A DNA stretch of 64,000 nucleotides, from the NCBI RefSeq assembly GCF_932276165.1, contig NC_064011.1:2373501-2437500 (forward strand), written 5' to 3'. Position 1 is the stretch's first letter; each line of letters starts with the position of its first letter. Below are positions 20,575-30,990 of the stretch, piece by piece. The notes beneath the pieces were generated by a model. That model did not search any database. It worked only from the letters and a program-made list of their open reading frames with translations, and had not been told where the DNA came from. Source of the DNA: Plutella xylostella. Lineage: Eukaryota; Arthropoda; Insecta; Lepidoptera; Plutellidae. The position numbers and the translations under genes are program-made.

Positions 20575-23430
20575 CTAGAGGGACCAAGGACACCAACCCA
20601 GTTTTTGTTTGAAGATGAGAATTCGCTTTAACTTTGACCTAAATGATGTGACTGATTTCAGGTTACGCAAGCTTGGGTCTAGGCGGTTCCAACAGGAAGT
20701 AGCATTGAAAGAAAACGATGCTTTGAATATGGCGGTCTTGTGCTGAGGAGTGAGCAGCAGGTACGAGGAGGCTCGCGTTCGGTGCATGTTGAAGTCACGG
20801 GACCACCTTAGTTTATTATAAAGATATTCAGGTATGTGTCTATGAACTACGCCAAATAATAAACATGCAAAATGTAGGTACCGTCGACTTGCTATTTTCA
20901 ACATATTACTTTTATTTATGTAAGGTGTCACATGAGTGCGGGGGGGGATGTCATAACAAAATCTAGTGCAGGCATTCTGTACTCGCTGTAGTAGGCGCTG
21001 TGTTTTGGCATAAAGGCAAGGTCCATAGACTGTATCTGCATAATTCAATTTAGATAGTACTAAGCTCTCACAAAGTTTTATACGTACCTCCGTTTTAATA
21101 TAAGGTCTAATACGGTATAATACTTTTAGTCGGTAAAAGCAACTAGAGACCAGGCATAGAATATGTTTTTCAAAACGAAGATTAGAATCAAAGCAGATAC
21201 CTAGATTTCTAGCTTCTGTAACTTTTTCAATCGATTCTCCAGCTACCTTTATGTCGGGGTTCATAGCATTAATACCCTGGACTTGTTTTCTAGAGCCTAT
21301 TACCATGAACTTTGACTTTGTAGGGTTCAATAATAATGAGTTCTTCTTGGACCATTCTACTATCTTATTCAAATCTTCATTTATCTTATTAACTACATTA
21401 GCAGTGCCATCCGGAAAACACGATAGGTAAATTTGCAGGTCGTCAGCATATATATGGAATTGACAATTTTTTATACACTCTACGACATCAGCGGCATAGA
21501 GAGCAAACAATAGGGGTCCAAGGATGGAGCCTTGAGGGACACCTCTGGTCACTGGGTACGACAATGATGTATGTGTTTTCCCGTTACTTTTACTCAACTT
21601 TACTATTTGTGATCTTTGATTGAGATAGTGGTAAAACCATTTCACTGTATCAGCATCAAACCCGTAATAAGAAAGCTTTGCTAGTAGCCGTGGAACACTA
21701 ATGGTATCGAAGGCGCGTGAAAAGTCTAGCAGTGTTAAAATGGTACCCTTACCTTTGTCTTGTGATGCAATTATATTGTCTACGACGTCTAGCAATGCAG
21801 TTGATGTACTATGCAGTTTCCTAAACCCAGATTGAACAGACGGTAATATACCATTATCTTCTATATATTGTGTCATCTGATAGCTTACAGTTTTTTCTAA
21901 GACCTTTGATAGACAGGCTAGGAGACTTATCGGTCTGAGCTGATTATAAGTCGAAGGGCAAGTAGTTTTAGGGATCGGTTTAACAAGTGCTGTTTTCCAT
22001 AGTTCCGGAAAGGTGAACGACGAAATTGAATAATTTATAATGAAAGTGATAGTGTCCAGTGTGCGAGGAAGAGTGAGAACTATCATATTGATAGTGATAC
22101 GATCAATACCTTGAGCATTAGATTTAAGATTATTAATAATTTTTTCAACAGTTTCTTTGGTTACAGTTTTTAATCGGAATGTATTTTCACAAAATCGTTT
22201 TGTTTCAAAAGACGCTAGCTCTTTAAAATTTATGTCTTCTTTGCATGGTAAATCCAGAAAGTGCTGATTTATTGCATCAGGATCATTAAATTGTGACGGC
22301 AAATCAGTATCTTTATGACTCCGAAGTACGGTATTTTTGAGGTTCTTCCAAAGCATCGCCGAGTCGTTGCAATTTTTATTAATGTAATTTTCGTAATAAG
22401 CACGTTTTTCACTGTACATAGCAGAGTTAACCAACCTTTTTAATTCTAAATAATACTCCTTGTGTGTATCCAGTTTTGTATTTTTGTAACGATTAAAGGC
22501 TTCGTTTCGAAGGAACATCATATGTTTGATATTGTCAGTAATCCACGGGTAACCGCGATCCCTGATACATATTTGTTTTTCCGGGGCATGCAGGTCAAAT
22601 AATTGGAGAATCATTGAATTAAATAAATCTATCATAGAATCAATAGAGTCCTTCCTCGTAACACTTTCCCAGTCCATGGCGTTTAGATCTCTATTAAAGT
22701 AATCGCACAGAATATCTTTAAAAGGTCTAATAATAATAAATCTAGGCGGTGTTTTGGGTTTTTTTATATTTATGCCGACTGTCACAAAAGCATGTCTTCC
22801 CAGAGTTGGAATATGATCCACAGTTAAGTTGGTAATATCTGTATCGGTACACACTACATCTATTAAAGTTTGGCTACTCGCGGTAAAATGAGTAGGTTGT
22901 TGTACCTTTTGACTTAAGTTTACAACACTTAGAAAATCTGTAAATAAAGCAGTTTTATTATTTTGGACAAGAAGATCGATATTGAAATCTCCCATTAAAA
23001 TTAACTTATCATAGCCTGAGAATGAGGTAATTGAATCGGTTAGCGCGTCAAGAAATGTGTCTACCTTTACCCATTCTGGCCTATAGGCAGTACCTACAAG
23101 AAGTTTGATTGAGTTGACGGTGCAACTGAGCCACATTTGCTCGACGGTGGGTGAGATGGGATGTGCCCGTATGCGCGTGTTGATGCCGTGCCTGACGTAG
23201 AAGCCCACGCCCCCGCCGCGGTCTCGCAGGGTGCGCGGCCGCGGCACGTGACGCAGCTTGTACCCCGGCACGACCGGGGCGCTGTCATCGCCCCCCTCCC
23301 TGAGCCAAGTCTCATTAATAGCCATTATGTCAGCTGAGTATTGTTGCATGGTAGCTATAAACTCATCTTGTCCAGTGGATAGCGAACCGGCGTTGAAAAT
23401 ACCAACTGTAAATAATTTATGCTTATTCAT
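20575..23430 (-). CDS. CR1-superfamily LINE ORF2: endonuclease/reverse transcriptase
   Basis: An intact 951-residue ORF starts at an ATG. Residues 1-215 form the endonuclease (GIFNAGSLS, INETWL near 38, MGDFNIDLL near 147). The RT domain has PISLLACLSKVLEK, SGFRKLHSTSTALLD, LLDFSRAFDTISV, RGVPQGSILGPLLFALY and the catalytic YADDLQIYLS near residue 662. The C-terminal region carries FACLLFGVVH...PEYL...L and TSFRSKLKR, seen in Daphne/Crack-like elements; the exact clade is not certain. No ORF1 is visible upstream: only 80-90 bp separate the start from a hAT insertion at 23531. It is coding-complete for ORF2 but may be 5'-truncated. Confidence 0.85.
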   Translation of the reverse strand: MNKHKLFTVGIFNAGSLSTGQDEFIATMQQYSADIMAINETWLREGGDDSAPVVPGYKLRHVPRPRTLRDRGGGVGFYVRHGINTRIRAHPISPTVEQMWLSCTVNSIKLLVGTAYRPEWVKVDTFLDALTDSITSFSGYDKLILMGDFNIDLLVQNNKTALFTDFLSVVNLSQKVQQPTHFTASSQTLIDVVCTDTDITNLTVDHIPTLGRHAFVTVGINIKKPKTPPRFIIIRPFKDILCDYFNRDLNAMDWESVTRKDSIDSMIDLFNSMILQLFDLHAPEKQICIRDRGYPWITDNIKHMMFLRNEAFNRYKNTKLDTHKEYYLELKRLVNSAMYSEKRAYYENYINKNCNDSAMLWKNLKNTVLRSHKDTDLPSQFNDPDAINQHFLDLPCKEDINFKELASFETKRFCENTFRLKTVTKETVEKIINNLKSNAQGIDRITINMIVLTLPRTLDTITFIINYSISSFTFPELWKTALVKPIPKTTCPSTYNQLRPISLLACLSKVLEKTVSYQMTQYIEDNGILPSVQSGFRKLHSTSTALLDVVDNIIASQDKGKGTILTLLDFSRAFDTISVPRLLAKLSYYGFDADTVKWFYHYLNQRSQIVKLSKSNGKTHTSLSYPVTRGVPQGSILGPLLFALYAADVVECIKNCQFHIYADDLQIYLSCFPDGTANVVNKINEDLNKIVEWSKKNSLLLNPTKSKFMVIGSRKQVQGINAMNPDIKVAGESIEKVTEARNLGICFDSNLRFEKHILCLVSSCFYRLKVLYRIRPYIKTEVRIKLCESLVLSKLNYADTVYGPCLYAKTQRLLQRVQNACTRFCYDIPPRTHVTPYINKSNMLKIASRRYLHFACLLFGVVHRHIPEYLYNKLRWSRDFNMHRTRASSYLLLTPQHKTAIFKASFSFNATSCWNRLDPSLRNLKSVTSFRSKLKRILIFKQKLGWCPWSL

Positions 23431-23530
23431 TCCTATAAGTGAAACCTATTTTAATATTGTATATAGGTAATAATATCAAGTTTTGTAGGTGTGTCTGTGT
23501 ATAAATTAATTGTTGATTATGTGTACATAT

Positions 23531-24052
23531 TAGTGTTGCCACGAATAGTGATTTGGCCGAATACCGAATACCGAATATTCGGCCAGCGCTCTCAGCCGAA
23601 TACCGAATATTCGGCCACCGAATATTCGGCAGGTGATCCAGTATAATTCAGTAAGTTATAGTTTTATTTAAAAAGTGTTCTTCTTAATCTGACGGCAGAT
23701 CTGTATAACTGGTTGACCACCAGTTGTACCAACTCGAATCAGTAGCCAAACCTTATATATTTTGTTAAAAAATACCTGTGTCTCAGTAGCAGGTATTGTA
23801 TATTTTATGAAGAAAAGCGCAACTGTCGTGGCGTGATGTTGTATTCAGGTTTTCGCAATTAATTATTGTTTGATAGTTAAATGTTTCGATTAAATTGATT
23901 TTTTTATTCCTTTTTGTAAGATATTTGCTACTTTTTTAAGTATTCGGTATTCGGCCGAATACTACTTACTATTCGGCCGAATACCGAATACTGAAAAAAC
24001 TGGCCGAATAGGCCGAATACCGAATAGTTGCCGAATATTCGTGGCATCTCTA
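23531..24052. mobile_element. hAT MITE with perfect 8-bp target duplication
   Basis: GTACATAT flanks both ends exactly (23523-23530 and 24053-24060). The termini (TAGTGTTGCCACGAATA and mirror TATTCGTGGCATCTCTA) are followed inward by many copies of CCGAATA / TATTCGG in both orientations. The element is 522 bp and non-coding. It inserted between the upstream end of a LINE ORF2 and an unrelated minus-strand open frame. Confidence 0.88.
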
Positions 24053-24060
24053 GTACATAT

Positions 24061-24609
24061 ATAAAATGAGAACAAATAAAATAAATGACTTAAATAGATA
24101 ATGCTAGATGAATATTTGATCAGAACAACTTTGAACCATAATAGGTAGGTAGATACCACATCAAGCGTAGAAGCCCACTGCACGCCTAGCAACAGCGTTA
24201 TCAGTGCCAGACAACAAGATAAACTCAAACAAATAATCAGACTGTTAACTCGATGGACAAAAAAATCAACAGTAAGTTCGTAATAAACCTCATCAACATG
24301 ACATTCAACACGTTTATTAATACAATTAAAGTACTTATAGGAATAGGTACGGCTGGTTACGCGATAACCGTTCATTAAGATAGACAGTAACGAAATATAA
24401 TTTATGTTACCCACTTTCAACTGAGAAAGAATACATTTTTTATACATGATATTAATATAACATAGCCATAGCCAGGTAAACAGCTTATTTTCTAATATAA
24501 TATTTTTAAGTGAGCATATTAAGGGGTCAATATACTTTTTCAAATGGAAGGGTAACGGAGTAGGTAGATTACAGAGTATAAGAGACACCAAACACGCGAA
24601 CAATATCAT
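24061..24609 (-). CDS. Hypothetical hydrophobic protein fragment
   Basis: The open frame starts with ATG at 24609. The part outside the neighbouring hAT is about 183 codons. It opens with a signal-peptide-like stretch (MILFACLVSLILCNLP). A strong hydrophobic segment follows near residues 122-146 (LIICLSLSCCLALITLLLG), with another near the end. The frame runs on into the hAT at 24052, so its original C-terminus is lost or unrelated. I do not recognise it. In AT-rich DNA a frame this long can arise by chance, and no splice or promoter evidence supports it. Confidence 0.25.
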
Positions 24610-24639
24610 CGGCTTTGCGAATCCAGTGCCGGGGACTGT

Positions 24640-25021
24640 CCTGACCTGTAAAAATATGCTTAAAACTAAGTTGAAATTACATTACATGCCCGGTGAATTA
24701 CTGTGACTTTGTTTACTGTACTTACTGTTGAAGATAAAGAACCTTATTGTCCTGTAATATATTTTCATAGGTACATGACATATTAAATATGAACAACTAG
24801 TGTATTATTACCTATCTTCTGCCTTATCAAGATGATTATGATTGATCTGTACCTTCTTATATTGTTCATTTGTGTACTTACATACTTGCTCAATACAATG
24901 TAAACTTCGTATTGTAAACGAGAGGATTTTCTGCCAACAAACCTCACGGTTTGGCAAATCTATGTGTCTGTAAATTGTATTGTGCTTTTGTAAATAAATG
25001 TGTTTAACTAAAAAAAAAAAA
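24640..25021 (+). mobile_element. LINE 3'-end fragment with poly(A) tail
   Basis: The plus strand opens with a LINE-like C-terminal peptide (KYAKTKLKLHYMPGELL-stop), then a 3'UTR ending in AATAAATGTGTTTAACT plus A13. The words TGTGTTTAACT occur on both sides of the A-run (about 24995-25006 and 25022-25034). Either the insertion site already contained the 3' end or the tail was duplicated. It is severely 5'-truncated. Confidence 0.55.
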
Positions 25022-25158
25022 ATGTGTTTAACTAACTGGCGGTTAACTTTTGTTAACCGTTCGTTGACGTAGAAGGGGCGCGGCGCGGAGGACTGGCCGA
25101 GGTCGGCTGAAGTGGCCCCGCGGCGGACGCGCGCGGCGGCGATCAGCTACTATATACT

Positions 25159-25428
25159 ATGGTGAAATTAAAAGAAAAAATGTCTCAGGTAAGTAGACTT
25201 GTAACCCTCAATGCGCGACTCCAACTGGCACTTGGCCGGATTTTGATTGTTGAACTTTCGCGATGTGATCGTTTGTTGATTTTAAACGTTATGGAGCCAC
25301 AACCTGGCCCTTCCCGGGAAATAGCCCCATCTGACAAAGCACAGGAGTCAGACTTTCTCTCTCCCAGAAAGAAGCGTCCTCGTGGTTCTCTTGCGCCAAA
25401 CGAAAAGACCGTCATCCTAAATATTTAA
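25159..25428 (+). CDS. Hypothetical 89-residue protein; possible transposon-derived N-terminal piece
   Basis: A GC-rich patch (25070-25145) precedes an ATG. The middle contains MEPQPGPSRE and the end KKRPRGSLAPNEKTVILNI-stop. A basic KKRxRGxLxxxEKxxILN motif resembles the start of helix-turn-helix regions in some insect DDE transposases, but this is a weak recollection. The frame stops just where such a domain would begin. It may be an exon fragment of a dead transposase inside the 12.3-25.8 kb hAT, or chance. Confidence 0.3.
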   Translation: MVKLKEKMSQVSRLVTLNARLQLALGRILIVELSRCDRLLILNVMEPQPGPSREIAPSDKAQESDFLSPRKKRPRGSLAPNEKTVILNI

Positions 25429-26028
25429 AAATATAATATAGAAAATTGTTTGGATACAACCTGATGTTCAGATTCGTATTGAAAAAAGTACCCGGCCAAA
25501 AAAGGTTTGAGATCTTTGACATGTCAAAAATTTATAACTGTCAGAATTCCGTCGGATAACTAATTAGACTTTAGCCTATATTATGACAGTCGGTTAATGG
25601 GGTAAAAACCAAGTGAATCTTTGGCGATTGATCCAATGAATAATAACTGGAAGGTTTCGTTTTCTGATGATACGATTTATTCATACGATCTTTTCTGCAT
25701 ACGATAAGACTCGATCTGCCAAAAGATCGCATTCCTTTGAATCGATTCAAAAAACGGTACATGTATAGATCGTAGGTAGTTATTGCCGTGAATCGATTTA
25801 CCAGAAGATCGATCGGGCATCCCTAGTCTGCACCCATTATTCATTACACTTTAATGATCTGATTAACAAAAACAAATGAAACATGCATGCACTCCTGTGC
25901 TGAGTTATATAATATATATAGTTATCGAATATTTCTAATATACTATTTCGGAGGTGATAGGGTGATAGGGTCGCCTTTCGCTTGCTGGGATTATTTAAAC
26001 TCAAACAACGTGCGTTTTTTATGAATCT
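25429..26028. other. hAT subterminal region and flank, no gene
   Basis: The part up to 25825 is the right subterminal region of the proposed large hAT, rich in GATCG/ATCGAT words. From 25834 to 26028 I see only AT-rich sequence with no recognisable coding content. It would lie downstream of the poly(A) signal of the minus-strand gene. Confidence 0.5.
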
Positions 26029-26034
26029 TTTATT
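26029..26034 (-). terminator. Poly(A) signal AATAAA of the minus-strand gene
   Basis: Plus-strand TTTATT is AATAAA on the minus strand. It lies 136 bp past the stop codon at 26170 and directly abuts the base of a perfect hairpin (26035-26113). The position fits a 3'UTR end for the exon at 26170-26361. Confidence 0.55.
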
Positions 26035-26113
26035 ACAGTCCACTTACCAGAGTTTAAAATTTCTTATTAGAGGCAATCTAATAAGAAATTTTAAACTCTG
26101 GTAAGTGGACTGT
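26035..26113 (-). repeat. Perfect 36-bp-arm hairpin in a 3'UTR
   Basis: Arms 26035-26070 and 26078-26113 are exact reverse complements with a 7-base loop. On the minus strand the hairpin falls between the stop codon at 26170 and the AATAAA at 26029-26034, so it would be transcribed in the last exon. Each arm includes CTGGTAAGTG on one strand, a perfect splice-donor-like word. No differences between arms suggests a recent origin or active homogenisation. Confidence 0.8.
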
Positions 26114-26169
26114 ATGTATAGATAGGTAGACACTCATAATGCGACCATAAGCGGGGCGGACGATTACAA

Positions 26170-26361
26170 CTAGACAGGATTTTTATCCTTGGATTTGGGG
26201 GTGGTAGGCTTTTCAGGTGGAACAAGGGTTGTGGAAGTGTTGGGGAAATAGCCGATAAAGTTACCATCATCTCCGTAGCAGGACAGAGTACTAGAAAACC
26301 AGCGTCCATAGCATTTGGTAGTGGTGTCTAACCAGATATAAGACGTGAATTTTCCGTACAT
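26170..26361 (-). CDS. Terminal coding exon of an unidentified gene
   Basis: A clear acceptor (TTTGTTTCAG) precedes 26361. The frame encodes 63 residues and stops with TAG at 26172-26170. The first half is aromatic and Cys-containing (MYGKFTSYIW, CYGRWFSS, LSCYGDDG, GYFPN). The last 25 residues are Pro/Thr/Lys-rich. The phase (0) matches the donor of the exon at 47578-47685, so the three exons can join, giving a 21-kb intron full of transposons. A poly(A) signal follows. I do not recognise the protein. Joining to the upstream exons is inference, and extra exons may lie between. Confidence 0.5.
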   Translation of the reverse strand: MYGKFTSYIWLDTTTKCYGRWFSSTLSCYGDDGNFIGYFPNTSTTLVPPEKPTTPKSKDKNPV

Positions 26362-26605
26362 CTGAAACAAAAACTATGTTTTTTTATAATGTTATCGTTA
26401 ATCTCTGGATGTCCATTAGACAGGCCTAGTCTGGTGTGGTAGCATAACAAGTACAGTAGTATTCTATGGTGGTAGCCCTTGTTATAGCACCACCTTTAAA
26501 TTGTTACCAATACTGCAACCTATATCTTTTTTAACTTTCTTTTATTTACTTTAAATCATAGATTAAAAATAATACAGGACCTACCTTATAATAAAACATG
26601 ATGAT

Positions 26606-26720
26606 TACAACGCCATCTATAAAATTTATGAGAAACATAATACTTTTCTGAATCAGTGCCATCTATAGTAATTTGCAGTAAACCAATAGTTTTATGTTTA
26701 ATTTTATAAATGGCGCTGTA
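26606..26720. mobile_element. Short MITE with ACGCCATCTATAAAATTTA-type termini
   Basis: The left end (CGCCATCTATAAAATTTA) is mirrored by TAATTTTATAAATGGCGCTG on the right, with about 23 bp of imperfect inverted repeat. The total is 115 bp, non-coding. It lies in the intron of the minus-strand gene. Confidence 0.6.
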
Positions 26721-26914
26721 TTCGGTTTGTTTTTTTAATTATTGTGGTAGTGCAGCATGTGCAGCACCGATAGATGGCGGCTCTCTCGTGTCATATTAAT
26801 TCAAGTTTATTTTTTTACTTCTAAATTGTATCTTCCATCATGTTAATTAATTCATTCATGTTTATTTTTCTTTTACTTCTAAATTGTATCAGCAGGGCTA
26901 GTACGGGGCGCATT

Positions 26915-27001
26915 TAAGACGTGACAAGAGTTTTGCATCGCACTCACTCACATCGCGCAGCCTCAAGAGCGAGCGCGACGGAAAACTTTTGTCACGTCTT
27001 A
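26915..27001. mobile_element. Tiny MITE with TAAGACGTGACAA termini
   Basis: TAAGACGTGACAAGAGTTTT at the left mirrors AAAACTTTTGTCACGTCTTA at the right with one mismatch. The element is 87 bp. Its right edge shares the TTA that serves as target duplication of the neighbouring MITE at 27002, so one inserted exactly beside the other. Confidence 0.65.
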
Positions 27002-27732
27002 GGGCCAAATTCACCGAAGTAATTAAACGTCGTTAGAAAGATCGAAAACGCTGTTTATGCTCTAAACGAGCTTATACGCTCATTTCGATTTTCACCGACC
27101 AATATTAACCAAGATTAGAGCAAAACGCAGTTACAGCTGTTGTGAGAAGTTGTGCGCAGGAACGTATTAAAATATCGATTGATGTTGGTTGTAAAAGAAG
27201 TCTTTTATTAAATATGTGCGGTGCTTATATACCTATATTAATGCTAGCGCAGCACTACATGCTTATGTTGCAGTTCATTCTAACAACTAGCCAATTTGCA
27301 GATACTACCACACTACACCTCCCCTTTTACTTCCTTCACTGTAACTGCTATAAATTGGCCAGTTAGCGTTGCTAAACGCAGTTATAGAAAGCTGTCATTG
27401 TCAAACGTCATAAACAAACCACTGAGCAAATAACAACGCTTTGACAACGACATATATTATTTTTTTGTTTTATAATGTGTCAAAACGTTTTGTTACTCCA
27501 TTGCTCGAAATCAAAATACGCAAAAAGTATGTACGGCGCGACGCAATAACTAAACGCATTTCAGTGTTGCTGGCTCGTCTGTAGCTGAAACACCGGTGAT
27601 GTAAACGAGATTAAAATAGCACCGATGAATTTCAGGTTACTCTAAACGCAGTTAGACGAAATCGGCAATCGTGATTAATGAAATCGTAGTTTAATAAAAC
27701 TTAGATTTCTGTGCAACCCGTGAATTTGGCCC
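27002..27732. mobile_element. PIF/Harbinger-like MITE with TTA duplication
   Basis: GGGCCAAATTCAC at 27002 mirrors GTGAATTTGGCCC ending at 27732. TTA flanks both sides (26999-27001, 27733-27735). Subterminal TAAACG / CGTTTA words recur in both orientations. No recognisable coding sequence is present in its 731 bp. Confidence 0.8.
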
Positions 27733-27768
27733 TTAATAGCGCCCTGTGCTACAGGGCCTGACATAGAC

Positions 27769-27960
27769 TTAGTATATAGTGGCGTATAGACCAACAAAGC
27801 GAGCGAGGGAGAAGAAAATCCCTTACGGAAATTTGGCAAGATAGAAAAGGATAGCGAATCCAATGACACTGTGACTGGTATTGAATGACAGGGCGTCACA
27901 AATCGGCACGCGGGAAAACAACCCCTTAGTACTTATTTTAGATTTTTTGCGGACATCGTG
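27769..27960. repeat. Intact copy of the repeat interrupted at 9465-10549
   Basis: CATAGACTTAGTATA runs directly into GTGGCGTATAGACCAACAAA and CAAAGCGAGCGAGGGAGAAG. At 9.5-10.5 kb the same sequence is split by a fold-back element. This copy therefore shows the pre-insertion state. It directly precedes the truncated start of the CR1 LINE at about 27962. Confidence 0.65.
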
Positions 27961-27961
27961 G

Positions 27962-30900
27962 TTTATTTTCAGTAAATCTAATTGTATTCAACAACACTAC
28001 CTACTAGACAAAAGTCATGTCTTGATCATATTGGATCATATGTAGGAATTGACTGTAAAACATCTGTAACAGATCATGATCTTTGTTTAGTAGCTCTTAA
28101 GACCCTGTCCCGTACCAAACCACAACAAAGGCAAATAAGTAAAGTAAATTATTCTGAAGTTGCAGCCGATCTTAAAAAAACTGATTGGTCTGAAGTGATA
28201 TCACAAACAGATGTAACTGCAGCTCTCAACATATTTACAACAACACTTAACGATTCCATCACTAAACACACACAAAAAATAACAATCGCTAAATCAAAAC
28301 ACACCATGAAACCCTGGATCACACCTGGCTTAATAAGATGCATGAAGCATAGGGATAAACTACATCTTAAATGTCGACGGTATCCGAAAGATACTGAAAC
28401 GCTCCTCGTTTATAATAGATACCGGAATTTTTGAATTAACATTTTACACAAAGTTAAATCAGAATACGAAAACAAAATATTATCAGAAGGCAAGAACGAT
28501 ACAAAGAAACTCTGGAATGCTATTCGTGAAGTTTGTGACTTCTCGAAATCCAAAGCCACCTCTTCAACCGAACTACTTAACTCTTGCCCAACCCCTAAAG
28601 AGTCGGCTTCTTCTTCTTATCGTGTCGACGACAAACCAACAAAGTCGCTAAATAATACATGCCCAGAGTCGGCTAATAAATGTAATGAGTACTTCACTAC
28701 TATAGGGGCTAAGTTAACAAACGATATCCTAGAAAAACAAAATGAAACCGAAATTAACCTTGCTAATTTAGCCAAATCACACATAACACCATCACATTTC
28801 TTCTTCATGCTCCCTACTGATGAAACTGAAATCTTAGACTACATAAGACAACTTAAAAATGACAGTGCACCTGGTCATGACGGTCACAAAAACACATTAA
28901 TAAAACATTTAGCCCCTTACATATTGAAACCCTTTGCACACATATGCAATCTCAGCCTTTCAACTGGAATATTCCCAAAGATCTGGAAAATGGCAGCTGT
29001 TACACCAATACATAAAGCTGGTAATAAAGAGAACCCTTCTAACTATAGGCCTATTTCTTTGCTCTCTGTTCTATCAAAACTACTCGAAAAAATCGTTAAC
29101 TTTAGACTTGTAAAATATTTGGAATCCCACAATATTCTCTCTCACACTCAGTTTGGTTTCCGTCATGGAAAATCAACCGAAGATGCGGTATCTCTCCTAA
29201 TTAATTCTGTCTCCCAACATCTAGATAAAGGAAACTGCTGCGTAGGAGCCTTCCTTGACTTGGCCAAAGCTTTTGATACCGTTTCTAGTAAAATTCTTCT
29301 ACAAAAACTTCAAAATGTTGGTATCAGAGGCGTGGCCTTAGACTGGTTTTCGAGCTATTTATCGATAGAGATAGATAGAGAACAAGTCACGAAAATTGGT
29401 GAAGTTGTCAGCAATCCCATGGAAATTAAATACGGAGTACCACAGGGCAGTATACTGGGTCCTACACTCTTTCTAGTCTATCTCAATGATATTTCGACAG
29501 CTCTTCCTTCAAATGTTGAGGCCGACATCATCTGCTATGCAGACGATACTGCAATCATATTTAACGGTGTTTCTTGGAAGTCTGCTTTAACACGAACTTC
29601 AACAGGATTATCCGAAATATCTAAATGGCTCTCTAAAAATTTGCTTACCCTCAACACAGACAAAACCAAATATCTTTGCTTTCATAAAACTGCTGCTTCT
29701 CAACTTGACCTTAACATCCCAATCCATATTCATAACTGTGATCACGTCTCACCTCTCTCAACCTCTTGTTCTTGTCCAACCATAGATAAAGCTGAATCCA
29801 TTAAATATTTAGGAATCATGATTGATGACAGACTTTCATTTCAAAAACACATTCAAAGTCTCTCTGGCAGAGGACGCAGACTTATAAACATAATGCGCTT
29901 ACTTCGGAATTCGGCGACTAAAGATACCTTGCAGCTAGTATATACCAGTTTATGCCAATCAATACTCTCATATTGCATTAGATGCTGGGGAGGTTCACAT
30001 AAAACTAACATGATTGCGCTAGAAAGAGCGCAAAGATCAATTTTAAAAGTAATGCTTAAGAAACCTTTTCGATACCCTACCACAGCCCTTTACAAAGAAA
30101 TCAATGTCCTAACTATCAGAAAACTATTTATCTTCCAAGTATCACTTTCCCAACACCAACAAATTATGAACTTGCCAACCTACAGCCAGATGACAAGCCA
30201 AAGAGTATTTAGATTAGTTCCTATCACCGCTAGAACAGCCTTCGCTCAAAGATTCGCACCTTTCCTACATCCCTATATACAACAAAATATATAAACAGTG
30301 CAACCTGAAAGACCTCAATAAGATAGAAGCAAAAATAACTATTTTTAACTGGCTACTTACTCTAGATTACGAAGAAACAGAAAACATTATATGCATCCCT
30401 AAATAGTTACCTACATAAGAATATATTATTATATTTAAGTATTTGTACATTTTCAACTTATTTATTATAAATATACCTACTGATATTTATATATATTTTC
30501 ATTTTTCTTCTTAGTATATGTTTCAACACTACACTATTATACAAAGAACTTTATATTTTATTTCATAGGATCTACATAAGTATAGGTATTTTATACTATT
30601 ATATAAAATTACATTGTTTTTGTTAACCATTGACGGATTTTATGTTATGTTTAAATTTTATTTTACTTAGTTATTTAAGTTATTTTAGTTTGGTTTTAAC
30701 TTACTATTCATTTTCTACCGTATGATTTGTATCTTAAATGCTAACCAAATATACTACTTTCACCCTAATCTTACTCAAAATGTTGACAACAAGCCACCTG
30801 TTCTCAAATGTTACAGTCTGCCTACTGGTTACTCACCGGCACAGGCTTAGCCTAGTGTGAGAACCCCAGCTACCATAGTTTTTTTTTAATCTGGTCCAAA

Positions 30901-30990
30901 TAATTTATAACTGTTTTATATTCATAATATTTATTAAATGTAAATTTTTTGGTTTGATAAACATTTTTTCATTTTCATTTTCATTTTCAA
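27962..30990 (+). mobile_element. 5'-truncated CR1-clade LINE
   Basis: Coding begins inside the endonuclease and the ORF2 stop is at 30292-30294. A 3'UTR of about 700 bp ends in AATAAA-like sequence plus (TTTTCA)n at about 30965-30990. The tandem hexamer tail instead of poly(A) fits CR1-type elements. The related element at 42061-47100 uses an ATTTAG hexamer. The 3' two-fifths is tandemly duplicated immediately downstream. Confidence 0.85.
27982..30294 (+). pseudogene. CR1 LINE ORF2, truncated, with one in-frame TGA
   Basis: From the endonuclease C-terminus (CLDHIGS, TDHDLCLV) the frame runs through TMKPWITPGLIRCMKHR, then RT motifs YRPISLLSVLSKLLEK, FGFRHGKSTEDAVSLL, AFLDLAKAFDTVSS, YGVPQGSILGPTLFLVY and YADDTAII. 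It is open throughout except for TGA at 28432-28434. There the homologous element at 44 kb has Cys (RNYC), so TGC/TGT to TGA is the likely change. No frameshift was found. The nonsense codon and 5' truncation make it dead. Confidence 0.85.

Larger units (their letters stand above)
12320..25825. mobile_element. Probable old hAT element, about 13.5 kb with nested insertions
   Basis: TAGGGATGTCCGAT at 12320 is mirrored by ATCGGGCATCCCTA ending at 25825. Both sides carry many ATCGAT / GATCG / GATCTTTTGG subterminal motifs. The 8-bp flanks ATCTGTAC and GTCTGCAC match at 6 of 8 positions, and both differences are transitions, as expected of a decayed hAT target duplication. Neither end has a second partner nearby, favouring one element. 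Nested inside are two TIR elements, an RTE LINE, a CR1-superfamily LINE, a small hAT and a LINE tail. No hAT transposase was recognised. Confidence 0.5.
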
